Below are positions 46,880 through 54,810 of a stretch of 64,000 bases of DNA, piece after piece (the first letter of the stretch is position 1; each line of letters opens with the position of its first letter). The notes under the pieces are model-generated. The model ran no database searches. It was not told the origin of the DNA and saw only the letters and a list, made by a program, of their open reading frames with translations. This stretch comes from Lysinibacillus xylanilyticus (GTDB lineage: Bacteria > Bacillota > Bacilli > Bacillales_A > Planococcaceae): contig NZ_LFXJ01000005.1 of NCBI RefSeq assembly GCF_001183605.1, positions 1,309,163-1,373,162 on the forward strand. Reading direction: 5' to 3'. The translations under genes and the position numbers were made by a program.

Positions 46880-47425
46880 TTATTTACACGCAGGTGGTTG
46901 AGGATTATGACCTTTCATCGCTTTCTCATAATCCTCCTTATTTATATGAATGATTTCTAATAGTTTGTTATCAAACCCAACATACACGAGAATAACCGGG
47001 TCACCATCTTTGATGTTTGATAAATCACTACCATTTACATTTTTAGCATCTGGCGACCAAACATTGGTATAACTTGCTGACCTTTGTTCACCAGTAATCT
47101 AATCTAAATTTATGTCTTTAATTGCGTAAATTTTTATATCTTTAGGTAGCCAATTAAGATTCATTTCATGGTCTGTTCTTTCTTGGTCAAATGTTGTAAC
47201 GTAGAAAAATAGGTTACCTTGTTTTACTTTATCCCAGTTAGAATACGCTTGGATTTCTGACAAGTGCGAAAACATTGGATAACCTAAATCACTTTTATTA
47301 AAGAATATTGCCGCATCTGCAGTATTCTCTTCTTCTTGCATTCCCATAATATAGCCGCCTGTAGTTGCTATTGATAGTGCTAAAACACTTGCTAGTACTT
47401 TACCTTTGATGTTCATTAAAATCAT
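46880..47425 (-). pseudogene. Secreted protein gene interrupted by one in-frame amber codon
   Basis: From ATG 47425 (or 47416) the frame encodes a signal peptide (MNIKGKVLASVLALSIATTG) and a mature domain to KDINLD, then TAG at 47099-47101. In the same frame, with no shift, it continues ITGEQRSASYTNVWSPDAKN, ...SNIKDGDPVILVYVGFDNKL and ...AMKGHNPQPPACK to TAA at 46880. The whole open frame would be about 181 residues. A single amber codon in otherwise well-kept sequence points to a recent null mutation, a sequencing error or readthrough. The family is unknown. Confidence 0.75.
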
Positions 47426-47522
47426 TCTTTTATTTGTTTTATTGTCTTACAAGGTCTTGTTACTTTTAAATAAATTTTACCATATGTTAATTGGTGTTTA
47501 GTTTCAGATTTGCACAGAAGAA

Positions 47523-48992
47523 CTAATACAACTTCGGAGCTTTTCGCAGTTTAGTTGCTTGTTCAAATGAATATGCGAGTTTTATTAGTACGTCCTCACT
47601 AAATGCAGTTCCTGCGAACGTTATGCCAAACGGTCTCCCATTTTCCATATACCCCGCTGGGACGGCAATTGACGGATAACCAGCCTTTGCACTAATTGTC
47701 GAGCCTATATATGATGGAAAGATAATCGCATCTAATTCATATTTTTTTAATGTATAATCGATTCCTTGTTCTTGAGAAAAATACAAATCCTCTAGTTTAG
47801 CATTTAAATAGTCAGAATCTCTTAACGTGTTCGATAATTTCTCTCTCGATTCCAATTTATCCTGACCATATTTTAACGACTTTCCTTTTGAACGTTTATT
47901 AAATTCGATTAACTCAGAGATAGAATGTACAGGCATGTGGGAAGGTAGGTTGACAAGGAAATTATTTAAACTATGCTTTAATTCATATTGTGGTACTCCC
48001 CATTTCCAGTCTCTATGGAAAGAAGGAATATCAATGTCTTCAATAATAACGGCTCCTTGCTCTCTTAAAACTTGAATTGCATTTTTAAAAAGTGTTTCGT
48101 CATATTCTCCCGAGTCATAATAATCGTTTGAGGCATTATTATACACTCCAATTCTTGCGCCCTTTAATCCTGTAGTTTCTAAAAAGATTGAGTAATCTTG
48201 ATGTATCCTTCTTTTACTTTTATATGTAGCGACATCTTCTTTATCTACTCCTGTTAATACTCCCAATAAAATAGCTGCATCTGTTACTGTTCTAGCCATT
48301 GGCCCTGCTGTATCTTGAGAGTATGTAAACGGAATAATGCCCTGTCGACTAATGAGCCCTACAGTCGGTTTTATGCCGACTACTGAATTTGTGATAGCCG
48401 GACTTAAAATTGAGGCATCTGTCTCCGTTCCAATTGATAAAACAGCAAAATTCGATGCCACCGCTACTGCCGACCCAGAGCTGGATCCTCCCACAAAAAG
48501 TTCTGGATCGCCGTAAGGATTTAGTGTTTGTCCACCTCGAGAACTATAACCCGCCCACATCGTACTAGACATAGCGTTTGCTAATTCAGTCATATTTGCT
48601 TTCCCTAAAATAACAGCACCTGCTTCACGGAGCTTTTTTACTAGAAATGAATCCTGCTTAGCTAAATAATTTTCTAATGCTATTACGCCTGCACTAGTGT
48701 GCATAAAATCTTTCGTTTCGATATTGTCTTTTAAAACAACCGGAATTCCGTGTAGAGGTCCTCTAGCCCCTTTTGTTAATCTTTCCTCATCTAATGCTTC
48801 AGCAATAAATATCGCTTCAGGATTAATTTCAAGCATTGAATTAATTTTCCGTCCACTTTGGTCATGCTTAGCAATTCTGTGTAAATAAAACATAGTTAAT
48901 TCTTTTGATGTAATCTCACCATGTTCCATAGCTACCTGAATATCTATAACTGACATTTCTTCTCTAAGAAAACTATTAAAACTTATCCCCAT
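47523..48992 (-). CDS. Amidase signature family protein
   Basis: 489 aa. The amidase catalytic triad is seen: Lys in IPVVLKDNIETKD (about residue 87), the cis-Ser in VGGSSSGSAVAVASNF and the nucleophile Ser in LSIGTETDASILSPA (usually GSIR, here ASI). The conserved GLISRQGIIPFTYSQDTAGP follows. It should hydrolyse a carboxylic amide; the long insert after residue 300 is like other Bacillus amidases of this kind. It has no GatB/GatC partner here, so it is not the tRNA amidotransferase. Confidence 0.92.
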   Translation of the reverse strand: MGISFNSFLREEMSVIDIQVAMEHGEITSKELTMFYLHRIAKHDQSGRKINSMLEINPEAIFIAEALDEERLTKGARGPLHGIPVVLKDNIETKDFMHTSAGVIALENYLAKQDSFLVKKLREAGAVILGKANMTELANAMSSTMWAGYSSRGGQTLNPYGDPELFVGGSSSGSAVAVASNFAVLSIGTETDASILSPAITNSVVGIKPTVGLISRQGIIPFTYSQDTAGPMARTVTDAAILLGVLTGVDKEDVATYKSKRRIHQDYSIFLETTGLKGARIGVYNNASNDYYDSGEYDETLFKNAIQVLREQGAVIIEDIDIPSFHRDWKWGVPQYELKHSLNNFLVNLPSHMPVHSISELIEFNKRSKGKSLKYGQDKLESREKLSNTLRDSDYLNAKLEDLYFSQEQGIDYTLKKYELDAIIFPSYIGSTISAKAGYPSIAVPAGYMENGRPFGITFAGTAFSEDVLIKLAYSFEQATKLRKAPKLY

Positions 48993-49347
48993 TCATGTTC
49001 CCCTACCCTTCTTTCAAAATTATACCAACAAATTCAATTTAATCCCAAAAAATATTCAAACTATTAGTGTTTCAACATTAATTTTAAAGTCCTCTCAGGC
49101 ACGCTTGTGACGGATGCTCATGTACGCTAACTCAAAGCTCTGCAATTAGCCCAATCTAATGGCTTGAGTGTATACATATAAACTCATAGACACATAATGC
49201 TTTGAACGCTCTCATTTGTTCGCATTTAGCAAATAACAAGTAATTCTATTTGTTGCGGATTATCCAATTAACTACCAAATCATTATCTTCTGTGCTACAC
49301 TCTCTTTACAAATAAAATTAAAAAGATGGGATGGGGATCATATAAAA
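48993..49347. other. Gap with no supported gene
   Basis: Contains the amidase promoter side and sequence with frequent stops. Nothing else could be supported. Confidence 0.35.
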
Positions 49348-49518
49348 ATGCTTAGAGGCATTTGGGGTATCACAATGTGCATATATGGCGTGTCTTTATA
49401 TATCAAATATTTTCAAAAAGTCAGTGAAGGATGGAATATAACCCTTCATTTTTTATCAGGGAGTTTATGTATTGTAGGAATTTCATTAATTGTTCAAGCA
49501 AGAAGAATGCATAAATAA
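49348..49518 (+). CDS. Small membrane protein (56 aa)
   Basis: The ATG opens MLRGIWGITMCIYGVSLYIK and the protein ends LCIVGISLIVQARRMHK. Two short hydrophobic stretches (about 5-20 and 38-50) are separated by a polar loop (KVSEGWNITLHF), so it could be a two-helix hairpin in the membrane. The ribosome-binding site (GGGG, about 11 bases ahead) is modest. No family is recognised. Confidence 0.5.
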   Translation: MLRGIWGITMCIYGVSLYIKYFQKVSEGWNITLHFLSGSLCIVGISLIVQARRMHK

Positions 49519-50106
49519 TTCGATGCCCTAGCAATGACACATTAATCTAAGGCCATGTACCTCTTATGTACAAATCACACAAGTCCTTTTTAATTTCATA
49601 CATACCTTTGTAACACGACATCGTTCACATACTTATGTAAAAATAATTTCATTTAGTTAAGAAAAATAAATAGATGAATTGTAAAAACGCTGAGCAAATG
49701 TAGATTTTCAATCGGAGTTTCATGGAGAATTTTATGCTATTATGAAATGGAACCATCAATTTAATATACTTGGATTTAGTAAATATATTAATAAAAATGA
49801 AATATGAGTACTAATTGAAGGTTATCTCAAGCTTAAATGAATTGATTTAGAGTATGATAGACAATTTGGGAGAATACAAACATTAATGATTCCATTACAA
49901 CTTATAAACGATACTTTTTAAGTCGGTGGAACACTATTTCCGTAAGCGACATCGTTGAAGACCGAATTAAAAAAATTAGGCTACCTTTCATTGAGAGAAT
50001 TCGTAAGAAAGATAGTCTAATGATGATGATTTATGGGTGCACCTAAACACTATGGCTATTTTAGAAAACCATTCTTTTCTTGTTGCCACGTAAACAGAAT
50101 TGTGAA
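49519..50106. other. Relic-rich gap; decayed frame at 49742-50034
   Basis: A hairpin near 49555-49600 ends in AAGTCCTTTTTAATT and its right flank partly matches 18.0 kb. From 49742 a frame reads MKWNHQFNILGFSKYINKNE, then stops alternate with coherent text (VLIEGYLKLK, IDLEYDRQFGRIQTLMIPLQ), then a frame change continues SVSDIVEDRIKKIRLPFIER. It looks like a decayed gene of unknown family. Confidence 0.45.
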
Positions 50107-51369
50107 CTATTCATTGCTTTCTTTACTTATCGCAGGATTTAAAACCATAAGCAAAACAATAATACTTCCAAATATTGAGATTCCTAAAAATAGATTACTA
50201 ATTGAAAAATGCGCTAAAAGGGTTCCGGTTAACAATAAAGAAATTGGTTTACTTGATTCTAGTAATACACGCATCGTACTTTGTGATCTACCAAGGACTT
50301 CTCTAGGCACTTTAATCATAAATAGAGTTTGTAAGATAATGCTTGCAAAAATACTTCCTAGACCTGCAATTGATACCATTAGTGCTACTACCACAATATT
50401 TTCTACAAAAGCAAGTGTAGCAAATGCACCTAATAATAAAATTAAACCCAGTATCATTGGTATTATTTTTTTTGTTTTACTAAAGAAGTTTATAGTTAAA
50501 GAACCAATTAGTATTCCTATTGCGAAAGCAATTTGTACAATGGCTAACTCAGAGGCGTTTTTTACAAACATAGGGAAAAGTATTGAGACTGGGGCTAACA
50601 TAAAATTAATTAATACTAAGTAAACTATCATGCCTCTTAATATGGGAACAGCAATAATTGTTTTTAGTCCTGTTTTTAAATCAACAGAAAAGTTTTTGAA
50701 ATTTAATTTTGTTTCAGATTTTTCTGTCAAGGATTTTTGCTTAATGAAAGCAATACAAATCAAAGAAATAAAAAATGTTGCTGCGTTAAATATAAATGCA
50801 GTTGGAAGACTATAAACTATTAGAACTCCTGCTATAGCTGGAGCTAACAATCCAACTATTGTTTGAATTGTTGCAGAAAGGCTCTGAGCACGAGCCATCA
50901 AATGCTCTGGAACAATTTTTCTAATTGCAACTGTTTTGGCAGGAGAGAACAAGGCATTAAATGAAGAAGTTATAATTGTTGCAACAATTAACATCCATGG
51001 ACTTAAATAACCCCCGATCAATAGTAAAGCTATCGATAATATTACAAGTCCACGAAAAATATCTGCTATAAGCATGTATTTTTTTTGATTTCCTCTATCA
51101 ACCAATACTCCTGCGAATATACCAAAAATTATAGTAGGTATGATCTCTCCTGCTAATACGAAAGACATTAGTACAGCAGAGCCTGTTAAAACTTTCATTG
51201 TCCATATTAATGTTAAAGCATATACACCATCTCCGATTGCAGAAACAAGCTGACCAGCTATTAACAAACTATAATTTTTAATCGCAAAAAGGGCTTTATA
51301 ACTGTCTTTTTTTTCATCACTTTCAACGATGTCTTTACTTAAATTAGATTCAAGTACTGTTTTAGACAT
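50107..51369 (-). CDS. MFS transporter, last gene of the RiPP operon
   Basis: 420 aa with twelve membrane helices and an N-terminal cytoplasmic stretch of 28 residues. LLIAGQLVSAIGDGVYALTL and GVLVDRGNQKKYMLIAD carry the MFS motif A region; the family appears close to the MFS_3/EntS-like exporters. AAGGGGGT lies ahead of the ATG. It follows the HExxH gene by 110 bp on the same strand and is the only transporter gene in the group, so it is the best candidate exporter (and self-protection) of the mature peptide. This role is inference. Confidence 0.88.
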   Translation of the reverse strand: MSKTVLESNLSKDIVESDEKKDSYKALFAIKNYSLLIAGQLVSAIGDGVYALTLIWTMKVLTGSAVLMSFVLAGEIIPTIIFGIFAGVLVDRGNQKKYMLIADIFRGLVILSIALLLIGGYLSPWMLIVATIITSSFNALFSPAKTVAIRKIVPEHLMARAQSLSATIQTIVGLLAPAIAGVLIVYSLPTAFIFNAATFFISLICIAFIKQKSLTEKSETKLNFKNFSVDLKTGLKTIIAVPILRGMIVYLVLINFMLAPVSILFPMFVKNASELAIVQIAFAIGILIGSLTINFFSKTKKIIPMILGLILLLGAFATLAFVENIVVVALMVSIAGLGSIFASIILQTLFMIKVPREVLGRSQSTMRVLLESSKPISLLLTGTLLAHFSISNLFLGISIFGSIIVLLMVLNPAISKESNE

Positions 51370-51479
51370 TATTTACCCCCTTATAAAGTGTTATTACTTT
51401 GTAAAATCATTATCTACCTAAAAAATTCACATAATTAAAAGTCCAGACGTAATGTTTTAAAATATTTTAATTTCACATC

Positions 51480-52736
51480 TTATGTTGTCTCTTCTAATTT
51501 TTTGTTCTTATCAACAATGATTCGTATCTCGTTAAAAATATGTTCACCTATCGGGCTTAATTTAGCTGATTGAGAAATTACTGCTATCCCTTGTTCTAAC
51601 TGCTGCAGAACTAGTTCTAGTCTTTCTGAAATACTCGCTACAGGATACACCTTGTATAGTCTCTCTAACCACATAGCTATTCGAGTAAATGCAAAAACAC
51701 CATGATATACTCCTTTCATTGGTCGAAGATCTTCACGCCATGGGGAGTTGAATTTCTCAGTATGTTCATTTAATACAATTGGATCAATTACAAAGAGTTG
51801 TTCTAATCTAGAATGGGCACATTCATGTACAATATTTTCGGTAACCCATAAAAAATCATTAGGATGATGAGACAGGAAAATAGCATCTGGGAGTAGATTT
51901 GCAGTGAAGCCACCAAAAGCATCTGTATCCATAATTGCTATTAATTTGATGTGACTAGTTATCTCCTTATAATACTCTGGCCAAATTTCTGCAATTAATT
52001 CTAGACATGATTTATAATACAAATGATCATTCATAGTAAATTCAATATTACTTAACAAATTATTTTCATTACTTTTTCGTATATTTAAATCTCTAAAATT
52101 ATTTGTTAAGCATTTACTAATTAAAGGATCAGAAAAAGTTAACGAAATGTCGTCTATTGTCTTTAAACTGTTTTTTTCAATAGAAAAGTCTGCATTCCCA
52201 AAATAAGGAGAATTAGTATTATTAATTGGAATTTCTGCAACGATTTCTGTACCTATGTTAATAGTAATATTATTTACATGGGTTGAAATAAGGTGATAAG
52301 TACTTTTTTCTGGTGTATTTATTACGTAATTTAAGCCTGGAAATTCGATTACACCTTCAGAAGTACTTAGAATAACTGTCTTTATTTCTATTCCATTTTT
52401 TGCACATGGTAAAATAAAATAGCTAATGAATTTTTGAATATTTTCAGAAGTCATTAACTTGCTAATTAGTTCTGATTCATCTAATTTATAACTCAAACCA
52501 TTTGAAACATATGTTGTTAGGTCAATAGCAAAATAGTTTAAACCAGGGCTATAGATAGACGTCAAAAATACTTGATTATTTAAACTTTCTTTCAAAGTTG
52601 TCAGAACATCTACAGATACTTCCCCCGTTTTTTCTATTGCATTAATTATATTATTAATCCTTTGATAAAAAGGTCTTAAACTTAACATATATATTTGGTC
52701 ATTTTCCATTTGAGAAGGTTGTAAAAAAGTTAGCAT
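51480..52736 (-). CDS. HExxH-type putative peptide beta-hydroxylase (RiPP modification)
   Basis: 418 aa. The decisive motif is NIVHECAHSRLEQL, an HExxH at residues 304-308, followed by a downstream LRPMKGVYHGVFAFTRIAMW segment. This pairing (HExxH then ...RPxxGVxHG) is typical of the HExxH peptide-modification family found beside RiPP radical SAM genes. Members were first thought to be proteases; the family is now described as alpha-ketoglutarate-dependent peptide beta-hydroxylases. I recall the latter from the literature with moderate confidence. TTGAGGTGAGG precedes the ATG and the gene starts 18 bases after the winged-helix gene. It probably hydroxylates the precursor's C-terminal part. 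Confidence 0.83.
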   Translation of the reverse strand: MLTFLQPSQMENDQIYMLSLRPFYQRINNIINAIEKTGEVSVDVLTTLKESLNNQVFLTSIYSPGLNYFAIDLTTYVSNGLSYKLDESELISKLMTSENIQKFISYFILPCAKNGIEIKTVILSTSEGVIEFPGLNYVINTPEKSTYHLISTHVNNITINIGTEIVAEIPINNTNSPYFGNADFSIEKNSLKTIDDISLTFSDPLISKCLTNNFRDLNIRKSNENNLLSNIEFTMNDHLYYKSCLELIAEIWPEYYKEITSHIKLIAIMDTDAFGGFTANLLPDAIFLSHHPNDFLWVTENIVHECAHSRLEQLFVIDPIVLNEHTEKFNSPWREDLRPMKGVYHGVFAFTRIAMWLERLYKVYPVASISERLELVLQQLEQGIAVISQSAKLSPIGEHIFNEIRIIVDKNKKLEETT

Positions 52737-52754
52737 TTTTCCTCACCTCAATTT

Positions 52755-53279
52755 TTAATTTTGAAACAATGCTACGGTAAAAGTATATGGAGCATCTTCA
52801 ATTTCTTGATGTGAATCAATTTCAGCTTCAAGTTCACGAAGCCTCAGTATATATTCTTTTACTTTTGATCTAGGAATTCTAGCTTTAACTAATGAAAACT
52901 CAGCTGGTGCCAGATCTGTAACTGCATTTACCATTCCGTTTTGTACTTCATCAATCATATAATTAATCATTTTTATTTTTTCCATCTCATCCGAATTCTT
53001 ACTACTTAATCGGATGCTAAAAGAATTAACATCAGCTTTATAAGCATTTTCTACAAAGTCTTCTTTTGAATTAGTACTATCAACAAAAACCAAATCATTC
53101 TTTTCCAACATTTTTATAATATAATTTACTTTCGCCAAAGGTATACCTGTTTGTTTTGAAACTTCCGTTGCTGTTTTTGAAACGATAGACAGGATGCTTA
53201 AAACTTCCATTCCCCCAGCATGTAATATAGTATCAAGAAAATCCGTTTGATTATTTCCGAAATCTGCCGAATTTAACAT
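52755..53279 (-). CDS. Winged-helix protein of the RiPP operon
   Basis: 174 aa. Residues 25-75 (MEVLSILSIVSKTATEVSKQ, then a recognition helix in IPLAKVNYIIKMLEKNDLVF) form an ArsR/HTH_20-like winged helix. The C-terminal 95 residues include a helical dimerisation region (KVKEYILRLRELEAEIDSHQ) and end in YTFTVALFQN, a closing strand common in Bacillus regulators of this type. It is probably the operon's regulator. An alternative is a leader-peptide recognition element, because those are also winged helices. It lies 15 bases behind the peptidase gene. Confidence 0.8.
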   Translation of the reverse strand: MLNSADFGNNQTDFLDTILHAGGMEVLSILSIVSKTATEVSKQTGIPLAKVNYIIKMLEKNDLVFVDSTNSKEDFVENAYKADVNSFSIRLSSKNSDEMEKIKMINYMIDEVQNGMVNAVTDLAPAEFSLVKARIPRSKVKEYILRLRELEAEIDSHQEIEDAPYTFTVALFQN

Positions 53280-53294
53280 AGTTTCACCCTCTTT

Positions 53295-54545
53295 CTAAAG
53301 TAAGGATATTAATGACTCAGAATTTGTGCCAACTGCAGATAATGCCATGTTAGATTCGTCACACATTTCATTAGCAACTTCACGCACTTCTTCTTCAGTT
53401 ATACTCATAAGCTCAAAGACTTCATTATCTACAAAAAAATCTTTATTATATAATGCATATCTTCCTGTAGTATTAAGATGCCTAACGGAATCATTTGGAA
53501 TTTGTAACGTTGATGTAATACGTGAAGCTCGTGCACGCTCTAGCTCCTCACTAGTTACTCCTTTTCCCTGAATATCTTTAACTATCTCCATTACTACATT
53601 GAAACATTCATCTAATTTTTCCTTCTGACAATTAAGATCAATTGCCAAATAGCCACCCAGACCGTAACTCAGAGAGTAAGAGTATATTGAATAAACAAGC
53701 TCTCTTTTTTCTCTTAGTTCTAAAAACAATCGTGATTTTAATCCATCACCTAAAATGTCGGATAAAATTGCCATTGCATATTTTTTACGTGATCGAAAGG
53801 ATGGGCCTACAAATGAAATTGTTAAATTAACTCTATCAGAATTCCCAATTCCTGTAACACTAGGTGATACTTCAAGCATCGGTAGTGGGTTACTAACTTT
53901 ATTATTTCTCCAAAAATCAAATTCTGTAGCGATTTTATTTATTATTTCATCTGGATCCACATTTCCTTGAATCACCATAAGGGTGTTACTCGGTGTATAG
54001 TATTTTTCAAATCTACTCTCGATGTCCTCTTTAGTAAATCGAGATATATTTTCTTGATTTCCTATAACGAATAAACCTAATGAACGCTCTCCCCATAATG
54101 TACGCTCTGAAAGCTCTGTTTTAACTTTAGAGGAAGCAAAATATGTATCGGCTTCTTGTAAGATAATAGCTCTTTCATGTTTAATTCGTTCTTCTGGAAT
54201 ATCTCTAAATTTCACAATATTTGACAACGCTTTAATTATATCGTTACTATAGCTGGTTTGAGATGTAATACAACATCTTGTCATCTCTTTTCCTGTATAA
54301 GCTTCATATCTTGCACCATTATCCAATAAATCTCCAACCATCTGTTTAGCTGCAACATTCATATTTTCATGACTAAAAGCCATGTGCTCAATAAAATGAG
54401 ATATCCCATTATTATGAATTGTTTCGTCTTTAGAGCCGTGATTTACAAACATGCCAATTGACAAATTCCGCGATTGTTTAGTTTTTCTAACTACTACCTT
54501 CATACAATTTTCAAGCATGGCTTTAGAAATGGACTCGTAATACAA
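53295..54545 (-). CDS. M16 family zinc peptidase, RiPP operon
   Basis: 416 aa from a TTG start with AGGAGGGG ahead. The inverted zinc motif HFIEH lies at residues 50-54 and the third ligand, Glu131 in ILQEADTYF, at the usual distance of 77 residues, so the catalytic site is intact. The C-terminal half shows LREKRELVYSIYSYSLSYG, typical of the second M16 repeat. M16B peptidases of this size, like those in the subtilosin and PQQ systems, trim leader peptides. With no other peptidase in the operon, it is the likely processing protease. It follows the precursor gene by 81 bp. Confidence 0.92.
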   Translation of the reverse strand: MYYESISKAMLENCMKVVVRKTKQSRNLSIGMFVNHGSKDETIHNNGISHFIEHMAFSHENMNVAAKQMVGDLLDNGARYEAYTGKEMTRCCITSQTSYSNDIIKALSNIVKFRDIPEERIKHERAIILQEADTYFASSKVKTELSERTLWGERSLGLFVIGNQENISRFTKEDIESRFEKYYTPSNTLMVIQGNVDPDEIINKIATEFDFWRNNKVSNPLPMLEVSPSVTGIGNSDRVNLTISFVGPSFRSRKKYAMAILSDILGDGLKSRLFLELREKRELVYSIYSYSLSYGLGGYLAIDLNCQKEKLDECFNVVMEIVKDIQGKGVTSEELERARASRITSTLQIPNDSVRHLNTTGRYALYNKDFFVDNEVFELMSITEEEVREVANEMCDESNMALSAVGTNSESLISLL

Positions 54546-54577
54546 GATACCCCTCCTATATAATAAATGTTATTTAA

Positions 54578-54611
54578 ATTCAAGAAAGGAAACTAGTTCC
54601 CTTTCTTGAAT
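54578..54611 (-). terminator. Hairpin between precursor and peptidase genes (likely attenuator)
   Basis: ATTCAAGAAAGG/CCTTTCTTGAAT, a perfect 12-bp stem around a 10-nt loop, starts 16 bases past the precursor stop. On the minus strand it is followed by TTAAATAACATTTATT, a weak T tract. Placed inside an operon, it should let only part of transcription through, or protect the 3' end of a short precursor mRNA. Confidence 0.75.
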
Positions 54612-54626
54612 TCAAATATGTAGTGC

Positions 54627-54794
54627 TTAAACGCTTACTGAGATAGAAATTACAACTCCTTGTTCTCCTGCTGCAATTTCATCAGTAGCTTTTTCAATTT
54701 CCTCAACTAATTGAGAATTGTTAATAATTACTTCACCATCATTATTAACTTTAAAAACATCTGGTGTTAACATAATTTGTTTTTTTTCTGTCAT
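54627..54794 (-). CDS. RiPP precursor peptide (55 aa)
   Basis: The gene is short and lies between the radical SAM and M16 genes. AAAGGAGGTGA, a nearly ideal ribosome-binding site that overlaps the stop of the radical SAM gene, sits 6 bases ahead of the ATG. The peptide begins MTEKKQIMLTPDVFKVNNDG, continues EVIINNSQLVEEIEKATDEI (an acidic helix, as in many leaders) and ends AAGEQGVVISISVSV. The last nine residues alternate beta-branched Val/Ile with Ser and contrast sharply with the acidic leader. Val/Ile are targets for B12-radical-SAM C-methylation. The likely leader/core border lies around the AAGEQG segment. No Cys, Trp or Thr occurs in the tail, so lanthionine or sactipeptide chemistry is excluded there. 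Confidence 0.88.
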   Translation of the reverse strand: MTEKKQIMLTPDVFKVNNDGEVIINNSQLVEEIEKATDEIAAGEQGVVISISVSV

Positions 54795-54810
54795 GATAAC
54801 TCACCTCCTT

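Noticed and set aside
49742..50034. Gene using TGA as tryptophan
   Set aside because: Two TGA codons fall where Trp might fit, but TAA stops and a frameshift follow and other genes here use TGA as stop, so decay explains it better.
54627..54794. Lanthipeptide or sactipeptide precursor
   Set aside because: No Cys in the peptide and no LanM/LanBC or SPASM-type radical SAM gene nearby.
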